Positions 23,301 to 35,256 of a stretch of DNA of 64,000 nucleotides are shown here, piece after piece. Both the position numbers and the translations under genes were made by a program. The stretch comes from Hypsibius dujardini (lineage: Eukaryota; Tardigrada; Eutardigrada; Parachela; Hypsibiidae), in NCBI GenBank assembly GCA_001579985.1, contig LRSR01002852.1, forward strand, positions 1 to 64,000, given 5' to 3'. Within the stretch, counting starts at the first letter, position 1; each line of letters begins with the position of its first letter. The notes under the pieces were generated by a model that did no database searches, was not told the DNA's origin, and was given only the letters and a program-made list of their open reading frames with translations.

Positions 23301-24141
23301 CTCATAATGTAGCTCCGCTTGCTCTAACTGATGCTCCAAACCTTTATTTTGTTATAAAATGTACATAAATATTTGCAAAAATTGAAACTGTTAACTATTT
23401 ATACTAAGGCTTTTTCGGAGATTGAACCTACATCACTCATTAGTTATTCTTTAATTTAATACCTTTTTCCTACCAATTGTTGTTATTACTATCTGTTGCT
23501 TAATTTAATTTTTTTTTCTCGCCACTTATTGTTAAAATTAATTGTTTTATTTTTTACCACTTGTGGTTATGATTGATTGCTGTTTTACTTTACAGTTTTT
23601 CTTACTTATAGTTGTACGTAATTGTTGCTTTGTTTATTTTTTTCTTGCTGATTTTTGTCAAAATTAATTGTTGTTCTTATCTTAGAATTCTTTTTTCTTT
23701 CTAATTGTTAATATAATCAATTGTTGTTGTTTTTTCCAGCTCGAACGATCCGGTTGTTTACTTAAACTACGCGACCTTCCTGGCGCGAGAGGGTGAGAAG
23801 GAACGCGCCGCGGAAATGGCCATTCGGTGCAGAGACGCAGTGACAGAATGGGAACAAATTGGACGACCGGTCGAATCATCGGTACGAATATTCGCGAAAC
23901 ATATATAACAAATCCTCACTGGCCAATAATATGTATATTAATATTTTTTTATCTGTCCGTGCGATAGATAACGGAAATGTTGCGGCTGCTCAAGACCAAA
24001 ATGCCCATACCTAATTCGCCGGCAGGCGTCCAAGATTCGCCGCTTTTGCTGGCGACAAGAGTGTCCACTTCGAACCTCGATATCACCAGCGGAGGCTCCC
24101 ATGAAGTGCTGGTGTCCGCACAGGTCGAGCAAAGCAATTAG
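20331..24141 (+). CDS. BBS4: BBS4, TPR subunit of the BBSome
   Basis: Eight exons: 20331-20598, 20885-21126, 21486-21613, 21697-21751, 21977-22448, 23135-23204, 23740-23881 and 23968-24141. All join in phase to 516 residues, against 519 in human BBS4. The protein is a chain of TPR helices. The N-terminal part has RNWLYYQLFLRQDFDACD, matching the start of the BBS4 solenoid. Later repeats include LNNVGLCYLA, CLKKAQQMAPLNWRISCNLG and VYLNYATFLAREGEKERA. BBS4 is part of the BBSome, which carries membrane proteins in cilia. The large exon 5 contains a charged insert (KSSVPKKDNAKGSADEEY) between two repeats that is longer than in vertebrates. Presence of BBS4 implies the animal keeps ciliated cells. 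Confidence 0.92.
20680..20830 (+). repeat. (GTCT)n array in BBS4 intron 1
   Basis: Runs of GTCTGTTT/GTCTATCT filling about half of the 286-bp intron. Confidence 0.9.
21778..21925. repeat. Degenerate CACAGACA array in BBS4 intron 4
   Basis: Repeats of ACACAGAC and ACAAACAC between exons 4 and 5. Confidence 0.8.
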
Positions 24142-25229
24142 GTCAATTTGGAGCCTCTTCCCTTTTTGTTCAGTCGCCCTTTGTCTATCTTTTCATAGTG
24201 TAGAGTTAATGATGTATTACGTAACAATGGCTTCGAGGTTCGCCTACAGGTTCGCTGACACTCTTTGATGTGCGACAAATATTTTGGGCTGTTTTGTCCT
24301 TTCATTTAAACTTTATAATTGGTACACAAATATTTGCTTTTCATGTTTGAAATTCAGTCGTGAGTAACGAGAAAATATTATTTCAAACTATGATTTCGGC
24401 ATTCAAATTTAATTAACAAAATCATGTTGAAGAATAATCATCTACGCGCAAAAATAAAAACTGATCCAAGCAATGAATGCGTACAGCACGTCAGAGTGAG
24501 ATTTCAAATGAATGCAACCGATTTAACGTTGACTCGATGGCAATTTTTTAAATTTGTTAACAAGTTTTAATATGCAAAACTTTTAAAGCCAGAATTAATT
24601 GAGAATGTTGGCTTTTTAGTGCAATTATGTGCGCGTAACAAAATAACTAATAACCAGATGTTGTAACATAACAAGTTTACGTAAATTGACGCTTCAAAAA
24701 ACCTCAAATAATTTCTGCCATACATTTAATCGAAATCTAGTTAAATTAATCAACCAAATTCGTTAAACTAAATATTTCAATATTTAATACTTAGGCGAGG
24801 TGGTTCTTATGTGGTAGACTCATCCAACGGCACGCATCAAATGGAGCCATGCACAAACCGTCACTCGAGGTGAACTTACATTAGTTTGACTAAAGGTCAT
24901 TTCGGGCACAGATAATACGCCTAATCTCAAAGAAATCGTTGCGGCACCGTACTATCGTCTGACCGTGCCCATTGGCTGGAATCACATGTCTTATCTCTCA
25001 CCTATAATAGATACACTTAATCTGAAACTGTCCCCGCAACAGTTTGTAATAAACAACCCATTAATTAATCGGCCTTATCCAATTTCGATATTACCGCATG
25101 CTAACCTAGCCGAACATCCGCCGATAAGAAAAACAAGAGAAAGTCTGAAATAAGCTCAGCCTGATGCTTGGGGTCTCATTATCAACAAATTTCTCAGTTT
25201 TCCCAAAATAGTTTTACCTCGGGACTAAG
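24142..25229. other. Intergenic BBS4 to GH3-domain gene
   Basis: About 1.1 kb, AT-rich, with no gene recognised. It should contain the BBS4 3' UTR and the promoter of the next gene. Confidence 0.5.
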
Positions 25230-28200
25230 ATGGCCGAGGAACGGTAAGTGCGCGACGATATTGCTAAAGCACGACCATGGGCAATTTCTGCTGAACACAA
25301 TTTTGTTGTTGGAATATTTCTGCAGCAGCACTAGGCGTGTCTCAGGCTTGGATAAGGGTGCCTTTGAGGCTGCCCGGCATGGCAGACGAGCTTCCTTCGT
25401 GGAGAGGGCGGTCGACCAGGGGAGGAGGCCATCCATTCTGGAGCGAGCTGTGGATGCAATTCAGGCGGAGGTCAATGTCAACACTGAACTAGCTGTAGTT
25501 TTCAATTTCACATATTTGTGGGTGATAGTGGCCGGTGGTGCACTTCTGCCATTTTTATTGCCGATCACGAGTATTATAATTGGTAAGTCTGCCGCTTGAT
25601 TTATCTCCCCTTAATGCGACTTGTCTGTCTCTCTGTCTGTAAGTCTGTCTTTCCGTCTGTCCATCTGCCTGTCTGTCTGCCTGTTTGTCTCAGTTTTAGT
25701 TTTAATTGCCTAGGATCGCTGTTATTGGGCTCGCTCTTCGTCACAATTGACTTTCTTGGTGGCTGGAACCCCGAATGGAGTTTCAAGGTGGCCGCCATTC
25801 AATACTTCAAAGTCCGAGTCGTGGAGCTCCTCGGTCTGTACAACGCCTGGCTCTATCACCGAAACAGTCTAAATGTCCGTGCCGCTCAAGAAGCGACCCT
25901 TCTCACAAACCTCGCAGCTAATCGAGATACGGAATACTATAGAGACCATAACTTGGGTTCCATTGAAAATGCTTCTGACTTCCTGCAAAGTCAGCCTTTG
26001 AGCAAATACGACAAGTACCGACCGTACGTGGACCGCATGTTGCAGGGAGAGCTCAAGGTTTTGACGTCAGAGGTGCCGTATTATTTCGGTAAAACCTCTG
26101 GCACTACAGGCCTGCCGGCTGCAATTCCAATCACACCGTTTATCAAGAAACAGACGCTGGCGGCTATTGCCTGCTTTCTCTTCTACGCCGACAGGAAGGT
26201 TCCATGGAAAAAGCTTCATAATTTGCGTCCGGTAAGAGCAATTAAGGATGCCTCGCGATTCATGTCTGTATCTGTGTCTGTGTGTGTCTGTGTCTATCTA
26301 TACCTGTGCCTATGTCTGTATGTCTATGCATGTGTCTGCTTCAAATTTGATACTTTATCATTTTCAATTTTTTTAATCTAGTGGATATCCCTATAGGTCT
26401 GGAAAATCAGTTACACAAATCCAAAAGTCCTTGAAAAAACTCCCTCCGGCATCATCTTAGGTCCCATGAGCGCCAACCCGCTGTGGACCAAGGGCATGGG
26501 CGAGATCTATACCGTCCCCTCAGTAACCTTCCAAATCGAAGACAGTAGCGCCTCCGGTTATGTCCAGCTGATTTTTGCGCTCCGCTATCGTGACCTCGGA
26601 GCCATTGAAGGCACTTTTGCATCCATCGTCTACTTCTCCTTCAAGCGGATGGAGGCGGATTGGCGAAGCTTAGTGGAAAATATCAGGAATGGAACCATCA
26701 GGCAAGATCTCAATATCAGTGACGATATACGGGAAATTTTGCTGGCGCATTTGAAACCGGACCAGGCACGGGCTGACTTTTTAGAGGAGCAATTTGAGGA
26801 AGGTTAGTGATGCGGTTAAGTAAAAAGATTTCGCCGCACCTGCGATTATAAACTGATCTTTGTTTTAAAGAAAGTAGCCTCATAGTTTTGAAAAACATCC
26901 CAAATTCTCCAAACTAGTAAGGGGTTGGTGGATTATTGTCTCGGCTCCTACTATACATCCCGTTTCTGTCTAGTGACAAAACAAACGCTTGCGAAAAAAT
27001 ATTAATAAAATACATCGAGAATAAATTAAAAATACTTTTAAAAAATAAGTATTACATATTTTAGTATTTATTTATTTAGTATTTTAGTATTAGTATTTTA
27101 GTATTTATTTGTTTATTAATACATTTTATTATGTATTTATTTTAGTATTATTATATTCATATTATTAAAGTTGTCGAATTTATTGAGCAAGTTTCAACTT
27201 GAATTATAATTTTCTCGCATACAGGCTTTGACAACATTGCCGCTCGAATTTGGCCAGAAATGAAGCTGATAAACTGCATTACAACCGGGCCGTTTGAGAT
27301 CTACGCCAAGCATCTCAGAGAAAAGTATACAAAAGGTATGTGTTTTCCTGTATAGTAATAGCCTTTTGTAGAAGAATCGATAACAAATTTCAAATTGAGA
27401 ATGTTGATTCGTCTTGCCAGATATCCTGCTCTATTCGGCATCAGTTGTCGCCACAGAAGGATTCATGGCTTTGAACATGTGGCCATAGTAAGACTTACGT
27501 GCACATCTTTCGCTCATTCACTTTCATATTCTGTTCACAGAGAATCTATTTTCTCGTGAAGCGATGTGCAAGTGTAATTCAATCGCTCTGTTATGATCGT
27601 CGTAGTAATAAGACTCCTCGATACGCCTTAATCCCAAAGTTACATTTCTACGAGTTCATCCCCATCGACCTGACCGGTGAGGCTCAGCCACGAACTCTTT
27701 TGATGGACCAGGTATGCATCTGTCTCGGATTAACTTGGGCAGGAACGGACATTTTCCCTCCCAATCTTCGTGGGTTTTTTTCCACAATTACCTGTCTATA
27801 TATTATAATTTTACAGTAGAATCTCGGGCTGGAACTCACATCTGCGATTTCAGAAAAAAATACGGAAGAAAAAGACTTCATGCGCGTCACTTTGCGCTTT
27901 GAGCTCATGCTTGATTGATTGATTTATTAGCAAGTTTTAAACTGTTTTTATCCCATCCAATATATTCCAGTATGCAAACTTAATTTTTAAATTTACTAGA
28001 AGACTTTCCCAGTATATAAACAAGAGATCGACAATTTTTTGTCTAAGAGAAACATCGTGAAAAACTTAAATCCAAAGAGAACAGTGGCGCCATCAACACG
28101 GCCGAATTATGATTATTGCTGCAGCGCTGTTTTGGCTTATTTTCTCGGACTTTTTGTCCAGTATTTTCTCTTCCACTCGCAACAATGCTTCAAATGAAAA

Positions 28201-28952
28201 TTTCATTTATTTTTTAACTTTGAAGGTTTCTAGTAAGTTTAAAAATATGTTTGTGTTCTGGAACATATTGGTTGAAATAAAAAAAAATTAAACTTGCGGA
28301 TGAATCAATCAATCGATTTCAGGCCCATAGTACAAAGTGACGCGGGAAGTATTTTTTTTCCTTATTTCTTTTTGAAACCGCAGATGTCATTTTCCAGCCT
28401 GAGACTTCAATGTAAAATTATGATATATGCGAGCAAAAAACCCTCGCTAATCGGAAGGGAAAATCTTAGTTCTCGCCCAAGAAAGAATATTATTAAATTA
28501 GTATTATAACGATTTAAAACCATCTTCTTTAGTAAAATTTAGTTTAATTTAAAGTTGGACACATATATCATCAAACTCGGACATTGCAACTTGATTTCGA
28601 TTCAATAAAAAATGCAAAACCCCGTTCAATAACCCTTTTTTCAGTTTTTTATTCAGACTAAGTTTTGATTCAAATCAACTTGAGCGTTTGCTGTAGTGAC
28701 CAGGAAGACGTGTTGAACTTTAAATATTAAACCGTGTACATTGATAAAAACAGGTTTCATGTCAAATATAATGCTCCGGAATATGTGGATTTAGCTGGTG
28801 ATTTATTAAATTTTTTTCAAAACTTTTGACTGAGAAAAGGTGGTTGTTGTTTGCAGGTTGAGATCGGCCATGATTACGAGATTGTCATAACGTCAGCAAA
28901 TGGATTCAATCGCTATCGGATCGGTAAGCGCGACAATCTATAAAGGCCTACA

Positions 28953-28984
<32 letters not shown>

Positions 28985-30105
28985 GGCATGCACTATTACA
29001 CGCTTTTTCTACATTTATTAACAGGTGACGTAGTGCGCGTTGTTGGCTTCTACAACCAAATACCACTCGTCGAATTCCGCCACCGGTGAGACGTCAACAA
29101 AAAAGCATGTTTGCTGCTACTGATTCCAGGCAGAGATCACACCAAATTTTGCAGCGAAGATTTCGTATAAAAAATTTTACCCTTGAAATATCCTTAGCTT
29201 TACCGTTTTTCTGGATGTATATTAGTGTTCCAAAAGTATGGATGAAATTGCTTTGATTTAATTTAATTTGGTCCATAAAAGGTGCGCTGGAAGCCACAAC
29301 CAATCATTCTATTAGTCTCACTGAAATAATTACAATTTTACAGGGCTGGAGCTAACTTGAACATCAAAGGCGAAAAGGTGACCGAGCTGTCGATGATACA
29401 ATGCCTCACCGAAGCAGCGCACCGTATGCCTGAGAAGATCAAAGAAATTGTCGACTACACCAGCTGCGAAAATGTCATGCTTGACGTGGTGGGCTTCAAA
29501 AATGGTACAGTTGTCATCCAGCAACCGCAAATATTTTCGTTACAACACAAGCACAACTTTGAAGACTTTACAGTTTAACATAAATTTCTCCCCACAGACA
29601 GGAAAGGATCCTACCACGTGTTATTTGTCGAATTGACGAGCATAAATAGAGATGCCAACCACTCGACTCTGGCTGCGGAACTTGCATCTGTGGTAAAAAC
29701 TTGCAGTACAATCAATCTCACAAATAAACTTAACTTTTTAAAATAAGAATTTTACAATGTGTACTTATAATATTCATATTTTTATAATACGCGATTTATT
29801 AATATTTAATAATATATTTTGAAATTTGTAAGTTTTATAATTTTATAATATATATTTTGTAATTTAGAATTTTTTTATTGTTGCAGTATGATGAGATTTT
29901 ACGGAATACCCACTACAAATACATCGAATTACGGACTACCAAGTCTTTGGATGAAGTGCTCATCTACCCAATTCAGGCGGGCGGTTTCAGCAGGCTTCGC
30001 GATTATCTCCTCAAAACAACCAGTGTCTCTCCAATTCAGCTCAAAATCCCCCGGGTTCTTCTCAAAAAGGAGATTGTTACTTTCATGTTAAATGAACGCG
30101 TCTGA
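25230..30105 (+). CDS. GHDC: GH3 domain-containing protein (GHDC type), membrane-anchored
   Basis: Twelve exons: 25230-25243, 25326-25582, 25714-26231, 26397-26802, 27225-27335, 27421-27487, 27606-27711, 28857-28923, 29025-29085, 29344-29504, 29598-29692 and 29887-30105, giving 693 residues. The GH3 fold is an acyl-adenylating fold; plant members join amino acids to hormones, while the animal substrate is not known to me. The nucleotide-binding motif is FGKTSGTTG (215-223). Later blocks are ATEGFMALNMWP, FYEFIPID, NRYRIGDVVRVVGFYNQIP and KGEKVTE, as in vertebrate GHDC. Residues 61-105 are hydrophobic and likely membrane segments. Before them RRASFVERAVD and RRPSILERAVD form a small duplication. 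The acceptor at 27605/27606 was chosen because upstream options give a stop or a longer insert; it is the least certain junction. The 14-nt first exon is also tentative. Confidence 0.88.
25621..25692 (+). repeat. (GTCT)n array in GH3-gene intron 2
   Basis: GTCTGTCTCT/GTCTGTCT repeats within a 131-bp intron. A further GTCT/GTAT array lies in intron 3 at about 26260-26340. Confidence 0.9.
28954..28984 (+). repeat. (AAT)n microsatellite
   Basis: About ten uninterrupted AAT units in the intron after exon 8 of the GH3 gene. Confidence 0.95.
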
Positions 30106-31356
30106 GATGACATGAAATATTTTTAATAATTTATACTGGTGGAATTGGTCGTATTGCCAGGCTTTTCTGTGGTAATGGTCAACGAGCCGGTTTTGTAGAT
30201 TTGGTTCGTAGATTGAACAGTCGTATTGTGAGGACGTTCAGCGTCTTCATTTTCACGACGCAGTTTAACTTGGCATCGGTGGTGATGATTTGTCCAGAAC
30301 CACCGCCCAATTTATACTTACATCATAGAATAATATTTCCTATAATAAATACGTACTCATGCTTGCGTATTTGGTCAAGCATTAGTGGCATTACCAGTCC
30401 ATAAAACCTGTCAACGTTATAGCAGTGGAACGCACTCTTCAGCAGTATAGTATTCGAAGCAATATTCTACTGTCCAGGAACGGAAACTCTTTATCTTCCG
30501 GCAGAATTTCACAATTCTAACAGAAAGCATAGTTTTGACCCCCGCGTATAGCACGTAAATACATTACAAGCTCGCTTAAAAAGTTGTACAACTGCTGTGG
30601 TAAAGGTTCGCGCGCTCTCTTCACTCTGGTCAAATTATTCTTTCGCAGATATATTATAGATTATTAAGCTTACAGACAACAGAATCTAGTAGCTTCAGCG
30701 TTGCTGCATGTCAATCCTGCGGGACATGGGTAGAGAGATGACATGCTGCAAACAACATTTTGCCAATCATACTTGCCCGGACCGACATAGAGAACCATAA
30801 AATGGTATTTAAAATAAATATTATTTTACAGCCTATATTTATTGAAATAGTTTAAAAAACGCCATGAAATGGTATTTGAAAAATCTAAAAGATATTCCCA
30901 CACAGTTGCAATAATGGAAGTTTCTTCAACGGATTTTATCAACATTGTGTCAGTGCATTTGTCACCCAAAAATATAATACTACTGCCTTTTAAGCTGCAA
31001 TCGACGATGAGGGTCTGCTAGCAATAAGATTAACCGTACCTCTCGGTTTGGCCATGGTTCCGGCTATTGCTTCGGGGCTCCTGCAATAAATTCATTACAG
31101 TAATGGTGCTAAATGCAGTTTTTAATTTTTTTAATTTTGCACGTCTACCACAGCGAAATACAACTTTTACGCAATATGTTTCTACTCGTACAACTGTTAC
31201 AATTTTATCATTTTAATATTTAATTTGACTTAACGCTCTTACAAATTGTATAATACTATTTTACCATTTTTAATATTTTTCTTCTACTTATACTCTTTTG
31301 CAGTTTAGCTACTTCAACAGCTTTAGTATTTCACCACGTTCAACACATTTTACTAT
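30106..31356. other. Gene-free, AT-rich stretch
   Basis: No gene is recognised. It contains the 3' UTR of the GH3 gene. The part after 31080 is a long tract of TTTTAC/TTTTA-type sequence leading into the inverted repeat at 31357. Confidence 0.45.
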
Positions 31357-31800
31357 ACTTTTACTCAATTGAAATTTCACTGTTTTTCTAATTTTACTAT
31401 TTTACTGTTTTTAATCTATCATTTTACCATTTTGATTACTACATTCAGTCGAATTCCGTTGAGCTGAGTCGAGCAAGCGTTGTTGCGGTGTCGCAACATA
31501 AGTCGGCGAAGATCCCGGTCGTCGTCCGCCCAACCAATGGGCATCATCCAAGCTCTCAGAAGGTCGCCGTCGCAGCGAAGAAAACAGTCAAAGCGAACCG
31601 TAAAGTCCACGCTCGAGGTGCTTTCGCAGCCGCCCCGCAAAGGCCCGTGGATCCTCCGACAGTGCCGACTATCCCATCAATTAAATCGGGGCCAGGTGAA
31701 CTACCAAAAATAATAAAGTAATCAAAATGGTAAAATGGTAGATTAAAACAGTAAAATAGTAAGAATAGAAAAACAGTGAAATTGCAATTGAGTAAAAGTA
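31357..31800. repeat. 84-bp inverted arms around a GC-richer 276-bp spacer
   Basis: The left arm (31357-31440) and right arm (31717-31800) pair over their whole length with about eight differences. Both end inward with AGTAATCAAAATGGTAAAAT and outward with CAATTGAGTAAAAGTA. The arms are made of TTTTAC-like units. The spacer is clearly richer in G+C than its surroundings and holds a 77-codon plus-strand frame (31488-31721) rich in Lys, Pro and Ala with no recognised motif. This looks like a foldback element carrying captured sequence, or a structural hairpin. Confidence 0.8.
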
Positions 31801-32212
31801 TTTTAATTAATGAGCAGGCTCAGATGGCCAAGGAGAGAAACGTCTTCTGCCCACCGGTCAGCAATCTCGTCTCAATGTAATTGCATTATCATACTGTTTT
31901 CGTTCGAATTTTCGAATGACTTTAAATCTGCCTGTCTATATATCTGAATACTGTCTGTCTGTTTGTCTGTCTGTCTCTCGCTGTGTTTCTATCGGTGTGT
32001 CAGCTTGTTTGTACCGAGAGCCTTAAGAAGTTGAGCCCGTGCTGTGCTAAACTCAAATTCGAATCTTTCTGAACTCACGCACAAAGATTGAATTCAAACT
32101 CCACATATGAGAACACGGGGTAACCATCTTAAGCGCTCAAAACGAAGTCCCAAAAAAGAGCAATTGAAAAGGAGATGTTATCGAGAAACAGTTCCAGAAC
32201 TACTACAAAGTA
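31801..32212. other. Intergenic tail-to-tail region
   Basis: No gene. A short GTCT array lies at about 31945-31980. This must contain the SRP72 3' UTR. Confidence 0.5.
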
Positions 32213-34324
32213 TCACTTCTTCGGTCGTTTCTTCGCTTGCTTCTTCGTCGCCGCCTGTGGCTTGCCTTGCCGCGGTCCCGCAGGTCCAGCATTGGCCGCG
32301 GCTGCACCGGAATGTTGCGATTTCGGTGTGGGCGGGGCCTGAACCTCGGCCTGGGCCGTCGAACCCTGCGTGCCTTTATTGATGCTGGCATTCCCGCGTT
32401 TATCCTTCTTCTTCTTGAAGTTGGACCGCTCAATCTTCGGCAACCATCTTTCGGGGTCAGGTTTCACATTGGGATCGTAGTTCTTCGGTAGGCGTGGCTT
32501 ACGCTTCTTCGCTTTCTTCTTCGCCGCGTCACCTACATACAATTAAATCAAGTTAAAAAACATAATTAAATTTCTTGGAAGGCTCATTTTAACTATATTT
32601 CATTTTTCATAAACCATGCAAACGAAAACATTAGTTAAATAAATTGCCTTTCATAATTTAAATGAAATATTTTGTAATACTGCTAAATCATATTAACTTA
32701 TTAAAATAAATATAAACAAGTGTGCGTACCGGCACCGGCCTTTCCGATTGGAACAGATTTCGGGGAGAGGGCGTCCGCCTCCTTCTTAGCCTTCTTTTTC
32801 AGCTTGGCCGACTGGTTGAGGAAGTTCGCTTCGAGGGCGTCCATGTTAAAGGCGGCAGGAAGCTTCGATGTGTCCGGTTGCTGAGTTGGCTGTTGTCGTT
32901 GTCTCCGTAGGAGCACGCCGACCAGCTGGGTCTTAATGGTGATCATTTCGGCTTTGATTTTAGCGGGGGAGAGCTGTTCTTCCTCGGCGTACTGCAAAGA
33001 AATAACTCTACAGCTTGTCTGCATTAATGTCTGTCTATCTGCTGTCTGTCTGCCTGGCTGCGTGTCCGTCTTTGTGTCTCTAAACGCTGTTTGTCTGTAC
33101 AAATTCAAAAACCAACAAATCCTTTTTTAGGCCTAACCTATTTCAAACTCAATTCGGAATCAATTGGCTGCAAGGAACGTAATGGACATCAGGGGTGGAG
33201 CTATCATACATTATCAAACATGACTGCAAGCGAAGTACAATTCCAGACATTGCTTTTAGCTCCGCCCACTGAAATCCGAAATTGTTTCCATAGATGTCAA
33301 TCGATTCTAAATTAAATTCTAAGTCAGAAAGCATAAAACGAAATTATGGATCGGCATACCTCCTGGAAGAGTACTTGAGCACGGCGAAACTTCTTCTCCG
33401 CCTCGGCGAGGTCCCCTCGCGCCAAGTCCAACGCCGCCGAGTTGAACACCAATTCGTAAGTCTCCGCCGCGGATGGGGTAAATTTATTTCCGGTTGCGGA
33501 AGGCGCGAGCAACTGCAGCTGCGTCAGCACAGCCATCTAAAAAACGAAAAACACTCTTTAAGTCATTGATTGATTGATTGGCTGGAAAAAGAATGCAAAT
33601 AGAAACCAGCAGTTGGCTGGTGTGTTAGCAGTAAAACAAACCACATTATTTTTTTACAGACTTTGCCATCCAAATTGACTGCAAATTCGACTGGCGGTAG
33701 AAAAATTATTGTAAGGCGGAGTTATCGTCATTGAGTGATGAGCTGGTTGCGTAAAAAATGCTCTTTTAGAGATGGCAAAGAAAATTAATAGATTGATTGG
33801 CTGATTGACTGGAAAATCGCGAAAAACTTTCCATTCAACTGTATTATTCGATTGATTGATTGGCACGAAAAAACTCCCCTTACCAAATTGCTCTGCCTTT
33901 CTGCGTCCAGATCGTCCCGCTGCTTCTTCAGCAGCTCCTTATACAGCTCCCGGCATTCCTCATACTTCTCCAGCTTGTACAGCGCCTGGGCGCGGACCTC
34001 CTTCAGCTCGAGCGTCAATTCCGCGCCCGCGGGAAGTTCCTTCAAAATGTCCGCGTACCTCCCGAGGCGATAGAGCGCGTACACCTTCAGCAGCCGCGTG
34101 TCCGCTTTCAACTCGACATTTTTCAACGCGTCCAGGGCGTCTGCAAACTTTCCCAGTTGAACCAGGCAAACAGCCTTGCAGTGGAGCGCCTTCGGATCGG
34201 AGGGAGTCTCCTTCAAAATGGCATTGGCACTCTTTAAGGCCTTATCAAAGTCCTCGTTGTTGTAGTGCTTCGTCAGATCCTCGAAGTGGTGTGCGACCGC
34301 AAGGTCGCCATCCTTCGAGGCCAT
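32213..34324 (-). CDS. SRP72: SRP72, signal recognition particle subunit, short form
   Basis: Four exons on the minus strand, 33884-34324, 33360-33536, 32730-32991 and 32213-32532, join in phase to 399 residues; human SRP72 has 671. Residues 1-200 are N-terminal TPR repeats (HCKAVCLVQLGKFADALDAL, LDLARGDLAEAEKKFRRAQ). Residues 294-399 are the basic RNA-binding tail with the diagnostic YDPNVKPDPERWLP (312-325) and a final KKRPKK. SRP72 binds SRP68 and 7SL RNA and helps target secretory proteins to the ER. The part between, about 260 residues of further TPR repeats in other animals, is missing; the introns on either side (368 and 347 bp) are too short to hold it. The start ATG is followed by ASKDGDLAVAHHFEDL, typical of the family. 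Confidence 0.9.
33141..33315. repeat. Palindromic dispersed repeat (family D) in an SRP72 intron
   Basis: The left arm carries AATTCGGAATCAATTGGCTG and GGGGTGGAGCTAT. The right arm, read inward, carries TTTAGAATCGATTGACAT and GTGGGCGGAGCTA. Related single arms lie near 33662-33735, 34779-34840 and 40550-40612. Confidence 0.65.
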
Positions 34325-34688
34325 GGCGAAGTTTTTCTTGCGCGGTGCGAGATTGGACGAGACTGGGTAAGTGGAGAAAAGGTAAACAAAAATCGGGAAG
34401 AAGATGGAACAGGCTCCAACGCGACGACACGACAGCAAAGTGTGCACTGCGTAGTGTGCAATGCACAGACAGACCGCACACGCGCACACCACGGCAAATT
34501 GGACTGTGTTCATAGTGCGACAAAATAAACTGAACTGCACAATGCACGGCGAACATATTGTCTAAATGTGTGTTCGCTTGATACGTTATTATTTCTAACT
34601 TTGATCAACTTAACTTTCATCTGTCATCGATCATCGGTTTATGTAATTTCAGAACTTTTTTTTCAGAATTTAAAAGTTGAAAAAACAC

Positions 34689-35051
34689 TGGAAGATTCCA
34701 TTTTCCCTTACTTTTACTGTAAAAACTTCAGTTTTAGGAAAAGTTCAATTTACAGATTCTTTACTTTATCCCTCTCAAAATTCAATTTGAAGTAGATTGG
34801 CAGTAGCAGAAAACTGTTTTGGAGATCGGGGGCGGAGCTACGAGCAACTCTTGAGCCTGACCGGAAAGTTCCGACTGAAAACCCCGAAACGACGCAAAGC
34901 TTCCCCTCCTGATCTCCAAAAAAGATCTTACTGAAGGCAATTCCAAAATTAAATTTTGAAATGAATAATGCCCAAAATCTTTAAACTAAACATTTTCCCA
35001 AATTTGGAGTTATTACAGTCAAATTCAGAAAAAAAGTAATCTTCCAGCTCT
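34689..35051. repeat. Long imperfect palindrome (family D, larger copy)
   Basis: The arms share GGAAGATT, TTTACTGTAAAAACTTC/TTGACTGTAATAACTCC and TTTTGGAGATC, and meet near 34870. The left inner arm holds GGAGATCGGGGGCGGAGCTA, shared with 40583-40602. The arms are more diverged than those of the other palindromes in the window. Confidence 0.6.
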
Positions 35052-35256
35052 ATCCCATCTTTGATATTCTAACAAAAACAGATTTTCATAGCATAACCGG
35101 TGAAATAATTTCTGGTAATCATTACAGTTATAGCTGCTTCAAACACAAACAAAGCGGAGTCATTTTATACATTCAACCCTAAACAAACGCTAAAAAACAG
35201 ACGGTCCTCGTCAACCATAACACGTTAGGTTGCACTCCGAAATACATCGATCGAAC

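Noticed and set aside
25230-30105. Horizontal transfer of a plant or bacterial GH3 gene
   Set aside because: Animals have their own GHDC family. The ATEGFMALNMWP and VVRVVGFYNQIP blocks match the animal form, and the gene has twelve exons.
31488-31721. 77-codon frame as a real gene
   Set aside because: It lies inside an inverted-repeat element, two frames are open over the same stretch, and no splice partners fit. Reported only as captured sequence.
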